The position numbers and the translations under genes are program-made. From positions 1 through 27,666 of the IMG/VR virus record IMGVR_UViG_3300035698_009156: DNA of 27,666 bases, one strand, 5' to 3'. A model generated the notes under the pieces. The model was not told the origin of the DNA, did no database searches, and saw nothing but the letters and a program-made list of their open reading frames with translations. Shown here in pieces: positions 5,216-13,037 of the stretch (positions are counted from its first letter, which is position 1; every line of letters starts with the position of its first letter). The stretch is from a virus.

Positions 5216-5404
5216 ATGTCTGGGAAAATCAAGATTACAAAGTATCCGGCTGCGTATGCATTCGGGTACGAGCCACAGTTAAAAAAAATGCATATAGAGG
5301 GTCTGGAAGAACAAAGACCAATGGGCGTTAGTCCGTTTGAAACACCAAAAAACTGGTCATGGGGCTGGCAAGACTGGGCGGTTAAAGATGAAGTTCAAGA
5401 TTAG
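5216..5404 (+). CDS. First rightward early gene, unknown function
   Basis: A 62-residue protein with GAGAGG five bases before the ATG. It opens MSGKIKITKYPAAYAFGYEP, has a Trp-rich end (NWSWGWQDWAVKDEVQD) and overlaps the rusA start by 17 bases. No helix-turn-helix is visible, so it is not an obvious Cro or CII equivalent despite its position. I do not recognise the family. Confidence 0.55.
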   Translation: MSGKIKITKYPAAYAFGYEPQLKKMHIEGLEEQRPMGVSPFETPKNWSWGWQDWAVKDEVQD

Positions 5405-5762
5405 TTTACCCATACCGCCAAGCGTCAACAGAATGTATCGCGGCGGTGGTTACAAAGCACGAGGGCGCAGGTTCAAAGCGCAGAATTACATTAACTGGCT
5501 GGATAAGTGCGAGGAAGTCATGCGGTCATATAAACCCCTCCCGGCATTCAATCAAAGAGCAAAGATCGAGTACGCGTTTTACTACAAGGACAAGAGGGCA
5601 GGGGACAATCAAAATTACCTGAAAGCCCTTACAGATTACATCGTTAAGAAAGAGATTTTAAAGGACGACCGGCACAATATTTTAATCGAAGAAAAGGTTT
5701 ATTTCGCTGGGTATGACAAGGGCAATCCAAGGGTGGAAGTAACGATACGGGGGGTGGAATGA
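5388..5762 (+). CDS. rusA: RusA-type Holliday junction resolvase
   Basis: A 124-residue protein, matching the usual RusA length of about 120, when started at ATG 5388; a further 17 in-frame residues upstream (from 5337) lie inside the neighbour and do not fit the family. Hallmarks: the N-terminal LPIPPSVNRMYR, then RAGDNQNYLKALTDY and LKDDRHN. Aligned by spacing to E. coli RusA, D73 matches D70, K79 matches K76 and D94 matches D91, but the D72 position is Gln75. RusA dimers cut four-way junctions; in phages they resolve recombination or replication intermediates before packaging. The neighbours are a replication initiator on this side and a Rad52-type annealase on the opposite arm. The Gln substitution leaves activity uncertain. 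Confidence 0.88.
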   Translation: MKFKISLPIPPSVNRMYRGGGYKARGRRFKAQNYINWLDKCEEVMRSYKPLPAFNQRAKIEYAFYYKDKRAGDNQNYLKALTDYIVKKEILKDDRHNILIEEKVYFAGYDKGNPRVEVTIRGVE

Positions 5763-5908
5763 TCTGGGTAATTGTAGACGGTCAAAAGATGGAGAAAATA
5801 TCAGACACAAGGCTTTCAAAGGCCGAGGGTCTAGCAAAGATATTGGAATACGCCAAAGAACATAAAATCGGTTTAGACGGAATTGAAATAGGCGAGTTTC
5901 ATGAGTAA
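5759..5908 (+). CDS. 49-residue protein between rusA and initiator
   Basis: The start ATG at 5759 overlaps the rusA stop as ATGA, and the end overlaps the next gene by 8 bases, so it is probably translated by coupling. The sequence opens MIWVIVDGQKMEKISD, followed by one helix (LSKAEGLAKILEYAKEHK) and an acidic end GIEIGEFHE. The strand-helix-strand pattern suggests a small folded protein. No family recognised. Confidence 0.55.
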   Translation: MIWVIVDGQKMEKISDTRLSKAEGLAKILEYAKEHKIGLDGIEIGEFHE

Positions 5909-6701
5909 GGGATGGGTTAAAAGACATAGACAATCTATCGAGTGGGAGTGGTACACAGACGTCGCCACATGCCGCCTATTCGATCACCTAATTCTTACAG
6001 CAAATTACAAGCCCACAAGTTGGCGCGGAATCAACTTGAAAGCAGGGCAGCTTATTGCCGGAAGAAAGTCTTTATCAGAGCAAACGGGCTTATCAGAACA
6101 ACAAATAAGAACTGCATTAAAAAACCTACAAAAAACTGGTGAAATTTCAATGCAATCAACCAGCAAATATTCGGTTGTAACCGTTAATGAGTGGGACGAA
6201 TACCAAACAGAGAGCGACAAGCCAACCAACAAACAACCAGCAAATCAACCAGCAAACAACCAGCAATCTAACCATCAATCAACCACAGATAAAGAAATTA
6301 AAAATACTACTGTTGTTGTTAACGCGCGCGTGGAGGTTTCAAAACAGATCGGAAAAATCCTTGGCTGGGAGAATAATCCGAACTGGTTTGGAGATTACTC
6401 CAGGCTTGAGCAGTGGTTAGCATCTGGATGGGACCCGGAGAAAGATATTTACCCGACCATCCACCGTTTGATGGGAAAGCGCACTGACCCGCCAAGCACC
6501 TTGAAATATTTTGAACAAGCGATCGCAGACGCTTACGCCTTACGAAAGACACCAACACCGAAAGGAAAAGTTAATGGAAACACTGGAAATAGCAGGACGG
6601 GAAGCAATCAAAAACCTTCCGTTGCAGAGGTCATCGAGCAAGCCCACAGAGAGTTTGGTTGCACGGAAGATGATAACGGACATGGTAGGCCAGTGCTTTG
6701 A
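5901..6701 (+). CDS. Phage replication initiator (winged-helix O-like protein)
   Basis: A 266-residue protein. Residues about 1-105 match the phage replication-initiator N-terminal winged helix: IEWEWYTDVATCRLFDHLI, then WRGINLKAGQLIAGRKSLSE, QTGLSEQQIRTALKNLQKTG and YSVVTVNEWDEYQ. A Gln/Asn/Pro-rich linker (about 108-130) follows, then a C-terminal domain with LGWENNPNWFGDYSRLEQWL and HRLMGKRTDPPSTLKYFEQA. The N-terminal half would bind origin DNA and the C-terminal half recruit helicase or loader, as in lambda O. The linker DNA carries repeated CAACCAGCAA elements that may be the origin. It overlaps the previous gene by 8 bases and the next by up to 128. The exact partner helicase is not in the window, so a host helicase is likely used. 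Confidence 0.8.
   Translation: MSKGWVKRHRQSIEWEWYTDVATCRLFDHLILTANYKPTSWRGINLKAGQLIAGRKSLSEQTGLSEQQIRTALKNLQKTGEISMQSTSKYSVVTVNEWDEYQTESDKPTNKQPANQPANNQQSNHQSTTDKEIKNTTVVVNARVEVSKQIGKILGWENNPNWFGDYSRLEQWLASGWDPEKDIYPTIHRLMGKRTDPPSTLKYFEQAIADAYALRKTPTPKGKVNGNTGNSRTGSNQKPSVAEVIEQAHREFGCTEDDNGHGRPVL
6157..6266. repeat. CAACCAGCAA iterons, candidate replication origin
   Basis: Four exact copies of CAACCAGCAA, at 6157-6166, 6234-6243, 6246-6255 and 6257-6266, lie inside the initiator gene. The last three are tandem at 12- and 11-base steps; the 11-base step breaks the codon frame, so the repetition is at DNA level and not only a Gln/Asn-rich peptide. The position matches the lambda ori inside gene O. 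An AT-rich stretch follows at about 6286-6320. Confidence 0.5.
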
Positions 6702-7116
6702 AACGCTGAATGTTTACGGCAAGACCACGGAGCAGCTATCAACGATCATCCGGATGTTTCAAACCTGTTTATCGGGGCATGAGGATAGGGATATTCAGGA
6801 AGCCTTTATCGGGCATTTGCAGAACAATTCAATCATGCCGACCCCTGCGGATATTATCGGTCGGCTGAAAGAAATCGTTGTACGTAAGGAGGAGCGTCAA
6901 AGGCTGGAGGGTAATAAATTTTTACCACAGCCGGCTATGGTGCGAAAGCAGGAACGCGCCGCAACGGTAAGATGGGCTTTCAAGCACTACAATCAACTAA
7001 CCGAACAGGACAAACGAAGCCTAAACGATCACCTGAAAACCATGAGCAAGGACGAGGCGAGAGAATATAAAAAATACCTCGTGAGCATGTGTGGTTTTCC
7101 GAACTGGAGGGAATAA
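6574..7116 (+). CDS. Replication-associated protein, possible helicase-loader position
   Basis: A 180-residue protein from ATG 6574 with AAGGA upstream. An alternative start at 6673 (MITDMVGQCFETLNVYGKTT) would shrink a 128-base overlap with the initiator gene to 29 bases. The body includes LSTIIRMFQTCLSGHEDRD, FIGHLQNNSIMPTPADIIGR and a basic helical C-terminus (RKQERAATVRWAFKHYNQL, then a long Lys/Arg-rich helix). The MPTPADI motif after a short helical domain resembles the region seen in DnaT- or P-like phage partner proteins, but I cannot assign a family. It has no Walker motif, so it is not a DnaC-type ATPase. Position directly after an O-like initiator suggests a role in replisome assembly. 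Confidence 0.6.
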   Translation: METLEIAGREAIKNLPLQRSSSKPTESLVARKMITDMVGQCFETLNVYGKTTEQLSTIIRMFQTCLSGHEDRDIQEAFIGHLQNNSIMPTPADIIGRLKEIVVRKEERQRLEGNKFLPQPAMVRKQERAATVRWAFKHYNQLTEQDKRSLNDHLKTMSKDEAREYKKYLVSMCGFPNWRE

Positions 7117-7118
7117 CG

Positions 7119-7313
7119 ATGAGTAAATTTGAAATTGGATCACAATGGAAAACCAAAAGAGGCTGGAGGGCTGTGGTGGTGGATCAGACGGCTTACGGGT
7201 TACTTGCTTGGCACGAATGTGGCGGTGTAAGGGATCATAACAACGATGGGTCTTGCAGTGATGTAACAGACCCAGCAGCTGTGGATTCTCGCCTCATAGA
7301 ACCATGGGTATAA
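7119..7313 (+). CDS. Small beta-rich protein, unknown function
   Basis: A 64-residue protein starting MSKFEIGSQWKTKRGWRAVV, with GGAGGG seven bases before ATG 7119; a start at 7089 inside the previous gene is less likely. It reads as a small SH3-like barrel: GSQWKTKRGWRAVVVD, YGLLAWHECGG and a C-terminal EPWV. The pair of Cys and His residues (HECGG, HNNDGSC) could bind metal but the spacing is not a known motif. Unknown function. Confidence 0.6.
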   Translation: MSKFEIGSQWKTKRGWRAVVVDQTAYGLLAWHECGGVRDHNNDGSCSDVTDPAAVDSRLIEPWV

Positions 7314-7330
7314 ACAACTGGGAGACGACA

Positions 7331-7813
7331 ATGAAAGACCAAGGCACGACAAAAGAACGGTTTACAAAATCAACTGTCATTACCGAAGTCAGGGAAACCA
7401 CACGAGGGGGAATAGCAAAATCATACGGCCAGAGAGAAACAGAGCCGACATTCCTCGACTACCTGAAAGCAAGAGGGCAATTAGGAACGGATAAGGATGC
7501 GCAAGAACGATACAACGCCGGGATGAAGTTACATGATTTATGGTTTAGATTCCATTGCGAGAGTAACGATTTTAACGAGGCAGGAAGCGCAAGGATTCAT
7601 TTTACGGTAGGTGACAAACTAACACCGACAGAACAGGCACAGGAGAGCTTTAACGCGGTTATGAGAGCCTTACCGATTAAGTACAAACTACCAGCACAGC
7701 AAATTTGCATTGATGGTCACTACCCCACAGGAATCCAAACAGACAGATATTTAATTCACGACACGCTGGATGCTTTAACGGGTGCGTTTTATAGAACGGA
7801 GAAGATGAGATAA
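7331..7813 (+). CDS. Protein in late-regulator position
   Basis: A 160-residue protein from ATG 7331 (GGGAG six to seven bases upstream; the ATG at 7304 has no ribosome site). The front is basic and disordered (KERFTKSTVITEVRETTRGG); the rest is helical: TFLDYLKARGQLGTDKDAQE, then YNAGMKLHDLWFRFH, and a C-terminal part ending THDTLDALTGAFY-like helices (exact: HDTLDALTGAFYRTEK). The pattern, a short helical unit LxxLxxRGxL followed by a late helical block, is reminiscent of DUF6456-like proteins found in alphaproteobacteria and their phages; not verified. It is the last gene before a terminator and the packaging genes, the position occupied by Q in lambda, so an antiterminator or activator of late genes is possible but unproven. 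Confidence 0.6.
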   Translation: MKDQGTTKERFTKSTVITEVRETTRGGIAKSYGQRETEPTFLDYLKARGQLGTDKDAQERYNAGMKLHDLWFRFHCESNDFNEAGSARIHFTVGDKLTPTEQAQESFNAVMRALPIKYKLPAQQICIDGHYPTGIQTDRYLIHDTLDALTGAFYRTEKMR

Positions 7814-7869
7814 AAGAGAAACTTAGTTTCGTTTTGAATTTATAGGATGTTGTTTTTTTAAAAACATAG

Positions 7870-7875
7870 TATATT
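7870..7875 (+). promoter_or_regulatory. Possible -10 element of a late promoter
   Basis: TATATT lies in an AT-rich stretch between the last replication-side gene and the terminator at 7910. A TTGTTT upstream is only 14 bases away, too close for a normal spacer, so the promoter call is weak. A hairpin TTGGG/CCCAA (7880-7897) follows. If real it would produce an RNA of about 60 bases ending at the terminator, as lambda pR' does. Confidence 0.25.
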
Positions 7876-7909
7876 GGGGTTGGGACATTGTACCCAAACA
7901 TATTTTTAA

Positions 7910-7944
7910 AAAGGCTCCTGGCTTGCGGTTAGGGGTCTTTTTTT
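7910..7944 (+). terminator. Intrinsic terminator between early-right and late genes
   Basis: AAAGGCTCCT (7910-7919) pairs with AGGGGTCTTT (7931-7940) through ten pairs including two G-U, with an 11-base loop and a T run to 7944. The next gene starts 60 bases later on the same strand. Confidence 0.75.
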
Positions 7945-8004
7945 ATGCGGGTCGAGCGCTCTTCCCCAAAGCTCCGCTCCCCGCGCCAAATTAGAAAGGA
8001 TGAC

Positions 8005-8289
8005 ATGAGGTTAAAAGACTCAATCATCCGTCAAAACTTCAACACAGCAATCTACGCACTGGAGGTTTACATGGACGATGACAATGTAACATACCTAAAG
8101 CCAGAGCATAAAGACATGGAGATTGAAGTAAGCGTTGTGATGCCAAACGAGGAAGCCTTGGAAAGCATCGTTTTAGATTTAGAGGATGATGGGTCTATTT
8201 CAATCATGACCACGGCAGACTGGAAAGAAACAATTTCAATCATGGAAGATGCATTGGCGAGTATTCGTGATAATGCGGATAGTGAATAG
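8005..8289 (+). CDS. Small acidic protein upstream of terminase
   Basis: A 94-residue protein from ATG 8005 with AGGA six bases upstream; an open frame extends back to the terminator at 7945 but lacks a ribosome site there. It opens MRLKDSIIRQNFNTAIYALE, then YMDDDNVTYLKPEHKDMEIE and a C-terminal helix with ISIMEDALASIRDNADSE. Very acidic. No family recognised. First gene of the late block. Confidence 0.6.
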   Translation: MRLKDSIIRQNFNTAIYALEVYMDDDNVTYLKPEHKDMEIEVSVVMPNEEALESIVLDLEDDGSISIMTTADWKETISIMEDALASIRDNADSE

Positions 8290-8294
8290 AAGAG

Positions 8295-8498
8295 ATGAAG
8301 ATAAAAGCCCGAAAGCCCAATGGCAAGCAGAGGGTAGTTTATTCACGGCTTACAGAGAAAAAGGCAAAAGATTTACTTATGGACATTAAGAAAAATCTAG
8401 AAACCAATACGAGCCAAACGCTCAGTATAGATACGGATGGGATGAGGCTATCGGGGATGATAAACGGCAATCCGGTTGAGTATTTAGTACAAGAATAA
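8295..8498 (+). CDS. Small protein upstream of terminase
   Basis: A 67-residue protein: MKIKARKPNGKQRVVYSRLT, a helix KKAKDLLMDIKKNLET and a C-terminal beta-like part DGMRLSGMINGNPVEYLVQE. AGAAGAG stands right before the ATG, a close but plausible ribosome site. Unknown function. Confidence 0.5.
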   Translation: MKIKARKPNGKQRVVYSRLTEKKAKDLLMDIKKNLETNTSQTLSIDTDGMRLSGMINGNPVEYLVQE

Positions 8499-8521
8499 CA
8501 ATAGGATAGAGCTGAAAAACA

Positions 8522-8845
8522 ATGGCATTTAAAAAAGGGCAGTCAGGAAATCCAAAGGGCAGACCAAAGAAATCTGATAAAGCGGCCATGCTTGCAAGAG
8601 AGCATACAGAAAAGGCCGTACAGGTTCATGTTGATGTTCTTTGCGATCTGGAAGCCACGCACGAGCAAAAAATGAAAGCTGGTAATTTTCTAATTGAAAG
8701 AGGGTACGGGAAGCCCAAGGAGTATGTAGAGCTTGACGCAACACACGATCATACCGTTCGAGAGTTACCCGAAACTGATGATTGGATTAAAACAATTATT
8801 GGAAGAGGAGAGAAGAAAGCATCTAAGGAAACTACTACGCACTGA
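8522..8845 (+). CDS. DUF5681-domain protein, probable small terminase subunit
   Basis: A 107-residue protein beginning with the DUF5681 signature FKKGQSGNPKGRPKK (residues 3-17), followed by helical ACMLAREHT-type sequence (exact: AAMLAREHTEKAVQVHVDVL) and EQKMKAGNFLIERGYGKP, a pattern of the helix-turn-helix core seen in small terminase-like proteins. DUF5681 proteins in phages lie directly before the large terminase, as here, where the two genes overlap by 68-113 bases. The likely role is recognition of the packaging site and loading of the large subunit; this is inferred from context and family habit, not from a catalytic residue. No pac or cos site is evident. Confidence 0.75.
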   Translation: MAFKKGQSGNPKGRPKKSDKAAMLAREHTEKAVQVHVDVLCDLEATHEQKMKAGNFLIERGYGKPKEYVELDATHDHTVRELPETDDWIKTIIGRGEKKASKETTTH

Positions 8846-10256
8846 TTTATATTTTCTTCTCCGTTACGGACTTCAACGCGAAGACATGGAGAAGGAGTGG
8901 TTGTTTGAAAGATGCGTTGAGGTTCAACACGCGCCTGATGGCTATCTGGATTTATGGGCTAGGGAGCATTACAAATCAACGATCATAACATACGGCAAGA
9001 CGATGCAGGATATACTGGCCTCGCACGGTGATGATCCTATTTATGATAGAGAGCTAACTTTCGGAATATTCTCTCATACACGCCCGATTGCAAAGGCATT
9101 CTTAAGGCAGATTAAAAGGGACTTTGAGGGCAATGTTCTTTTAAGGGAGTTGTTTCCCGACATATTATGGCAGAACCCACAGAGGGACGCGCCGAAATGG
9201 TCAGAAGACGATGGCATTATAGTCAGACGAAAGACAAACCCGAAAGAGGGAACTATAGAGGCGTGGGGATTGGTAGATGGGCAGCCGATTAGCAAGCACT
9301 TTGACCGTCTAATTTATGATGATGTGGTTACATCTGCCAGTGTTACGACACCAGAGATGATGGCAAAAACCACTGATGCACTGAGACTATCTTATAACCT
9401 TGGTGCGCAGGGCGGGGCGAAAAGATTTATCGGAACGCGTTATCATTTTAATGATTCATACAAAACGATAATAGATGCGAGAACAGCAAAGCCTAGAATA
9501 TACCCGGCTATCGATGAGAGTGGTGTACCTGCCTTATTGACACAGGAAGAGCTTGATGAAAAGAGAAGAGATCAAGGCCCGTATATTTATTCATGTCAGA
9601 TGATGCAGAATCCTAAAGGGGACGAAACGCAGGGATTTAAACGGGAGTGGATTAAATACCATGACGGCGTATCTCATAATAACCTGAATGTATATTTACT
9701 ATTTGATCCTGCGAACGAGAAGAAAAAGACCTCTGATTACACGGCGGGCTGGGCTGTTGGTTTAAGTTCCGATAGAAATGTATACGTTCTAAATATTATA
9801 CGTGACCGACTATCTCTTCCCGAGAGGGCAAATATAGTTTTTGATTGGCATTCCGCATACTTCCCCAAAGAGGTGCGATATGAGAAATACGGGATGCAAG
9901 CCGATGTTGAGCATTTTAAAGACCGTATGAAGCGGGATGTTTATAACTTCGACATTACAGAGGTTGGCGGGTCAACACCAAAGAATGACCGGATTAAGCG
10001 GTTAATACCATATTTTGAACAGGGCAGAATATTCCTTCCCAAAACTCTTTATTACACTAACTATGAAGGAAAGACGGTTGACCTTGTTCATGAGTTTGTC
10101 GAGCAGGAGTATATGGGTTTCCCCGTTCCAGCGCATGACGATATGCTGGATTCGCTTGCTAGATTATTTGAGCCAACTATCCCGTTAACATGGCCTAAGC
10201 TAAAAAAGAAAGCCACCAGATCATCATCACAACCACTTTCACCATATGACTTTTAG
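8733..10256 (+). CDS. terL: Terminase large subunit (packaging ATPase and nuclease)
   Basis: A protein of 507 residues if started at TTG 8733 (AAGGAG ten bases upstream), or 492 from ATG 8778 (no ribosome site); conserved sequence begins near residue 32. The modified Walker A is REHYKST (77-83), Walker B is LIYDDV (193-198). GIFSHTRPIAKAFLRQIKRD (111-130) and WSEDDGIIVRRKTNPKEG (156-173) are typical for this terminase type. The RNase H-like nuclease starts with LLFDP (D325) and SDYT (D335) and ends with HDDMLDSLA (468-476). The protein pumps DNA into the procapsid through the portal and cuts it to length. The packaging strategy (cos, headful or repeats) cannot be read from the sequence. Confidence 0.95.
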   Translation: MTQHTIIPFESYPKLMIGLKQLLEEERRKHLRKLLRTDLYFLLRYGLQREDMEKEWLFERCVEVQHAPDGYLDLWAREHYKSTIITYGKTMQDILASHGDDPIYDRELTFGIFSHTRPIAKAFLRQIKRDFEGNVLLRELFPDILWQNPQRDAPKWSEDDGIIVRRKTNPKEGTIEAWGLVDGQPISKHFDRLIYDDVVTSASVTTPEMMAKTTDALRLSYNLGAQGGAKRFIGTRYHFNDSYKTIIDARTAKPRIYPAIDESGVPALLTQEELDEKRRDQGPYIYSCQMMQNPKGDETQGFKREWIKYHDGVSHNNLNVYLLFDPANEKKKTSDYTAGWAVGLSSDRNVYVLNIIRDRLSLPERANIVFDWHSAYFPKEVRYEKYGMQADVEHFKDRMKRDVYNFDITEVGGSTPKNDRIKRLIPYFEQGRIFLPKTLYYTNYEGKTVDLVHEFVEQEYMGFPVPAHDDMLDSLARLFEPTIPLTWPKLKKKATRSSSQPLSPYDF

Positions 10257-10264
10257 GAGAAAAT

Positions 10265-10642
10265 ATGACCGCTACTAAAGAACAGTTTTTAACGCTTAAA
10301 AAATCGGAACTTGTAACACAAGCACATGAAATGGGTGTTGGCCTTTTAGAGGGTGACAACAAGGAAGTTATAGCGGAGAAGATCGAGAAGCATCTATCTG
10401 TTCTCCCTGCGCCGGAGAAGAAAGAGAAGAAAGAAAAGCTTATGATTGTGGCAAAAGATGAAGAGATTAAGGCGTTTATACAGGAGTTGGCCGACCTTGG
10501 TTTTGCAACGGAACAAGATGGCGATGTTATCACGTTTAAAAAAGGCGGTCGTGAAACCTGCGTTAATATCGATGCCCCTCTGGTTAATCTTAAACGGGCG
10601 CTACAGAGATTTCTACAGATGGAACTTCCGGTGGTTCAATAA
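10265..10642 (+). CDS. Small head-region protein with SAP/Rho-N-like helices
   Basis: A 125-residue protein with TAGGAG before ATG 10265. Residues 8-45 (LTLKKSELVTQAHEMGVGLL then KEVIAEKIEKHL) fit the helix-extended-helix pattern of SAP or Rho N-terminal domains, which bind nucleic acid. A Lys/Glu linker (EKKEKKEKL) leads to a C-terminal part with DEEIKAFIQELADLGF and NLKRALQRFLQMEL. Located between terminase and portal. Phage proteins with such helices here are mostly uncharacterised; a role in packaging or connector assembly is a guess. Confidence 0.6.
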   Translation: MTATKEQFLTLKKSELVTQAHEMGVGLLEGDNKEVIAEKIEKHLSVLPAPEKKEKKEKLMIVAKDEEIKAFIQELADLGFATEQDGDVITFKKGGRETCVNIDAPLVNLKRALQRFLQMELPVVQ

Positions 10643-10995
10643 TGAAGAAGCTGTTCAAGCCTAAAGACGTAGAGAAGTTCGCACGTGATACCCTTGGCCT
10701 TGATGTTGTTGTAAAAGAAAAAGAGACAACCGAGCATCTTATTCTCAAGTACCAGTGCCGCGTTCCTCAAGGTGTTGTGATTAATGGTAAGGCAACAGAT
10801 GTGTTTCATTCCCAGATCAAGGGCAGGAAGCAGTCAGACAATACCAAGGGAAGTGATATAACCGGATATGTTGACAAGGCTGCTCTTGCTGACTTTCTCT
10901 GCCAAACCCTTGCTATATCACTCAAGATATTAAAGATAATGATAGATAAGGGCGAGATAACACACACACCCGGATTCGGAGCGAAAGCCAGTTGA
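10642..10995 (+). CDS. Small head-region protein, unknown function
   Basis: A 117-residue protein whose ATG overlaps the previous stop by one base. It opens MKKLFKPKDVEKFARDTLGL and continues with KGRKQSDNTKGSDITGYVDK and a hydrophobic helix LADFLCQTLAISLKILKIMI (about 83-102). That helix is amphipathic rather than clearly membrane-spanning. It overlaps the portal gene through a TTGA junction. No family recognised. Confidence 0.55.
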   Translation: MKKLFKPKDVEKFARDTLGLDVVVKEKETTEHLILKYQCRVPQGVVINGKATDVFHSQIKGRKQSDNTKGSDITGYVDKAALADFLCQTLAISLKILKIMIDKGEITHTPGFGAKAS

Positions 10996-13037
10996 TTTCC
11001 GACCTTGATCTCATCACGCAGTATGAAGGACATAAAAAGCTTGCGAAGGGCAATTTGTCACGCCAATACAAGAACACGCGAGAGGCACAGGCGTTTTATT
11101 CAGGCGATACAATGAATCTTGCCGAAAAGGTGTCTTATAGAAACGAAGCGGGGCAAAGAAAGTCAATCCTCTGCCAGTTTAATAAGGTCAAGCCATATGT
11201 GAATGCGACAAGAGGCTTTCTGCTTCAAACCCGAAACGAGATGGGATTCTTTGCCCGGTCGCCGAAACAGATGCAATCCTTCTACTCTGAATATGCTGAA
11301 AACTACCACGAGTATAATAGAGATAATACGAGGGCAGACCAGGTAGAGTCGCGTCAAGACCTTGATTTACTGGTGAACGGGTACGGCGTTACAGATACAT
11401 ATCTTTCGTTTGGCATAGGTTACGCCACCACTAATCCTGATGGTGATATAGGTATGTGTAGGCTAGACCCTATGATGTATTGGTGGGATCCGTCATCAAG
11501 AGAAACCAATCTTATCGACCGTAAATTTGACGGTTACACGAAGCAATACAGCCTGGAAGAAGCCAAGAAGCTTTTTGACGCAGACGAGGATGATTTTAGC
11601 AAGGAAGATATAGGAGAGGGTAAGGGTGATTACAATTACAACCCTCAAGGCGGGGTAAAGAACCTCATCAGAGGTTACGAATACGCAAGTGAAGAAGACA
11701 ATATTATCAATGTTGATTTCTACCAATGGATAGAGATTGAGGATTATTACAGGGGTTACAATCCTCTTTACGATCAGATAGACCCCGAGGCTGTCCAGAA
11801 CATTAATGCTTTCATGGATATGGTTAAAGAGGAACTAGAAGATGAAGCCTTTGACCCGAAGGCGGAGATATTAAACTGCTCCACTGAAACGGCGAACAGG
11901 CTTTCAGAGTATATTGAAGTTGATTTTACCAAGTATAAGAGAAACGTTTATTACTCAGCGGTGATAAGTGGAAAGAAGGTATTCTCTCAATACCGTTCAA
12001 TTCATCAAGGTTTTACCCGTAAAGTTAAAACCGGAGACTTTGACGAAAATAATAAAATCTGGGTTGGAATGGTCAACGCCATGATGGAGCCACAGAAATA
12101 CTTTAACAAGACTATTACCGAGTTCTTATACACGATTGCATCCCTCGCAAAGGGCGGGAAGATGTACGAGGAAAGCGCTGTGGAGGATATTGTAGCGTTT
12201 GAAGAAGGGTTTTTAAAACCGAATGCAAACGTTCCTGTAGCTGATGGAGCGCTGCAAAACGGGCGAATAGTGGACAAGAGGCAGCCTTATCAGCCCACGG
12301 GACTGGAGCCGTTAATAGAGCTTTCAGATAGTGCGTTTCCTGATGTTACCGGTCTTCCTGATGGGTTCTTGGGGGCGATGCAAAGCGGAAGTGAAACAGC
12401 GGCGCTTGTTAAAACACGTATAAAACAGGCGTTAAATACGCTGGCTTCTTATGTTGATTCTATACAGCTGTATAGAAAAGAACATGCGCGTATGATGCTT
12501 GATCTAATGATGGAACTTGCTTCATTTGGCGGCGATAGATTCTTTAGAATGTTCGATATTGAGGGTGAGAGCGAGTTAGTTCCTGTTAAGCCTGATAACT
12601 TTGTCAATGAATATGATTTAGATATTAGAGAAATACCCGAAACGGATATTGAAAAATACGAGCGTATGAAGATTCTCTCTGAAATGGGTATGGGTTTTAT
12701 TGCCGTTGGCGATATGAATAGGGGCGCTGTTTTATTGGGCATGTCGATAGACGATCTAAACCTTGACCCACGGAAAAAAGCCAAGGTCATGAAGGTGTTA
12801 CAGCCACAAGATCAAATTAACCCGATGGAGCATGAAATGCTTAAGCAGAAGGTTCAGGAGTTGCAGGGAATTATACAGTCTGGTCAGCTTGCTAAAACCC
12901 AAAGCGAAGTCGAGAAAAACAAAGCACAGGCCGAGAAATACCAGACGGATAATATCAAGACCCTTGAGGATAGTCGCAAGACTGCAGCCGAGACTGATCT
13001 TATGACGTTTGCTACTGATATAAGTGTGACGATATAA
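10992..13037 (+). CDS. P22-type portal protein
   Basis: A 681-residue protein started at TTG 10992, which overlaps the upstream stop as TTGA and has GGAG about ten bases ahead. The portal pattern is clear: FNKVKPYVNATRGFLLQTRN near residue 65, a WWDPSS motif near 163, and a long segment GLPDGFLGAMQSGSETAALV (about 454-473) typical of P22-like portals, ending in a coiled-coil rich in Gln, Lys and Glu (from about 620). Size (P22 gp1 is 725) and the following scaffold-coat order agree. Twelve copies form the DNA channel at one capsid vertex, dock the terminase, and later hold the tail. Confidence 0.85.
   Translation: MISDLDLITQYEGHKKLAKGNLSRQYKNTREAQAFYSGDTMNLAEKVSYRNEAGQRKSILCQFNKVKPYVNATRGFLLQTRNEMGFFARSPKQMQSFYSEYAENYHEYNRDNTRADQVESRQDLDLLVNGYGVTDTYLSFGIGYATTNPDGDIGMCRLDPMMYWWDPSSRETNLIDRKFDGYTKQYSLEEAKKLFDADEDDFSKEDIGEGKGDYNYNPQGGVKNLIRGYEYASEEDNIINVDFYQWIEIEDYYRGYNPLYDQIDPEAVQNINAFMDMVKEELEDEAFDPKAEILNCSTETANRLSEYIEVDFTKYKRNVYYSAVISGKKVFSQYRSIHQGFTRKVKTGDFDENNKIWVGMVNAMMEPQKYFNKTITEFLYTIASLAKGGKMYEESAVEDIVAFEEGFLKPNANVPVADGALQNGRIVDKRQPYQPTGLEPLIELSDSAFPDVTGLPDGFLGAMQSGSETAALVKTRIKQALNTLASYVDSIQLYRKEHARMMLDLMMELASFGGDRFFRMFDIEGESELVPVKPDNFVNEYDLDIREIPETDIEKYERMKILSEMGMGFIAVGDMNRGAVLLGMSIDDLNLDPRKKAKVMKVLQPQDQINPMEHEMLKQKVQELQGIIQSGQLAKTQSEVEKNKAQAEKYQTDNIKTLEDSRKTAAETDLMTFATDISVTI

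Noticed and set aside
12005-12790. Long leftward frames opposite the portal gene
   Set aside because: Shadow frames on the reverse of a clear portal sequence with no start signal.
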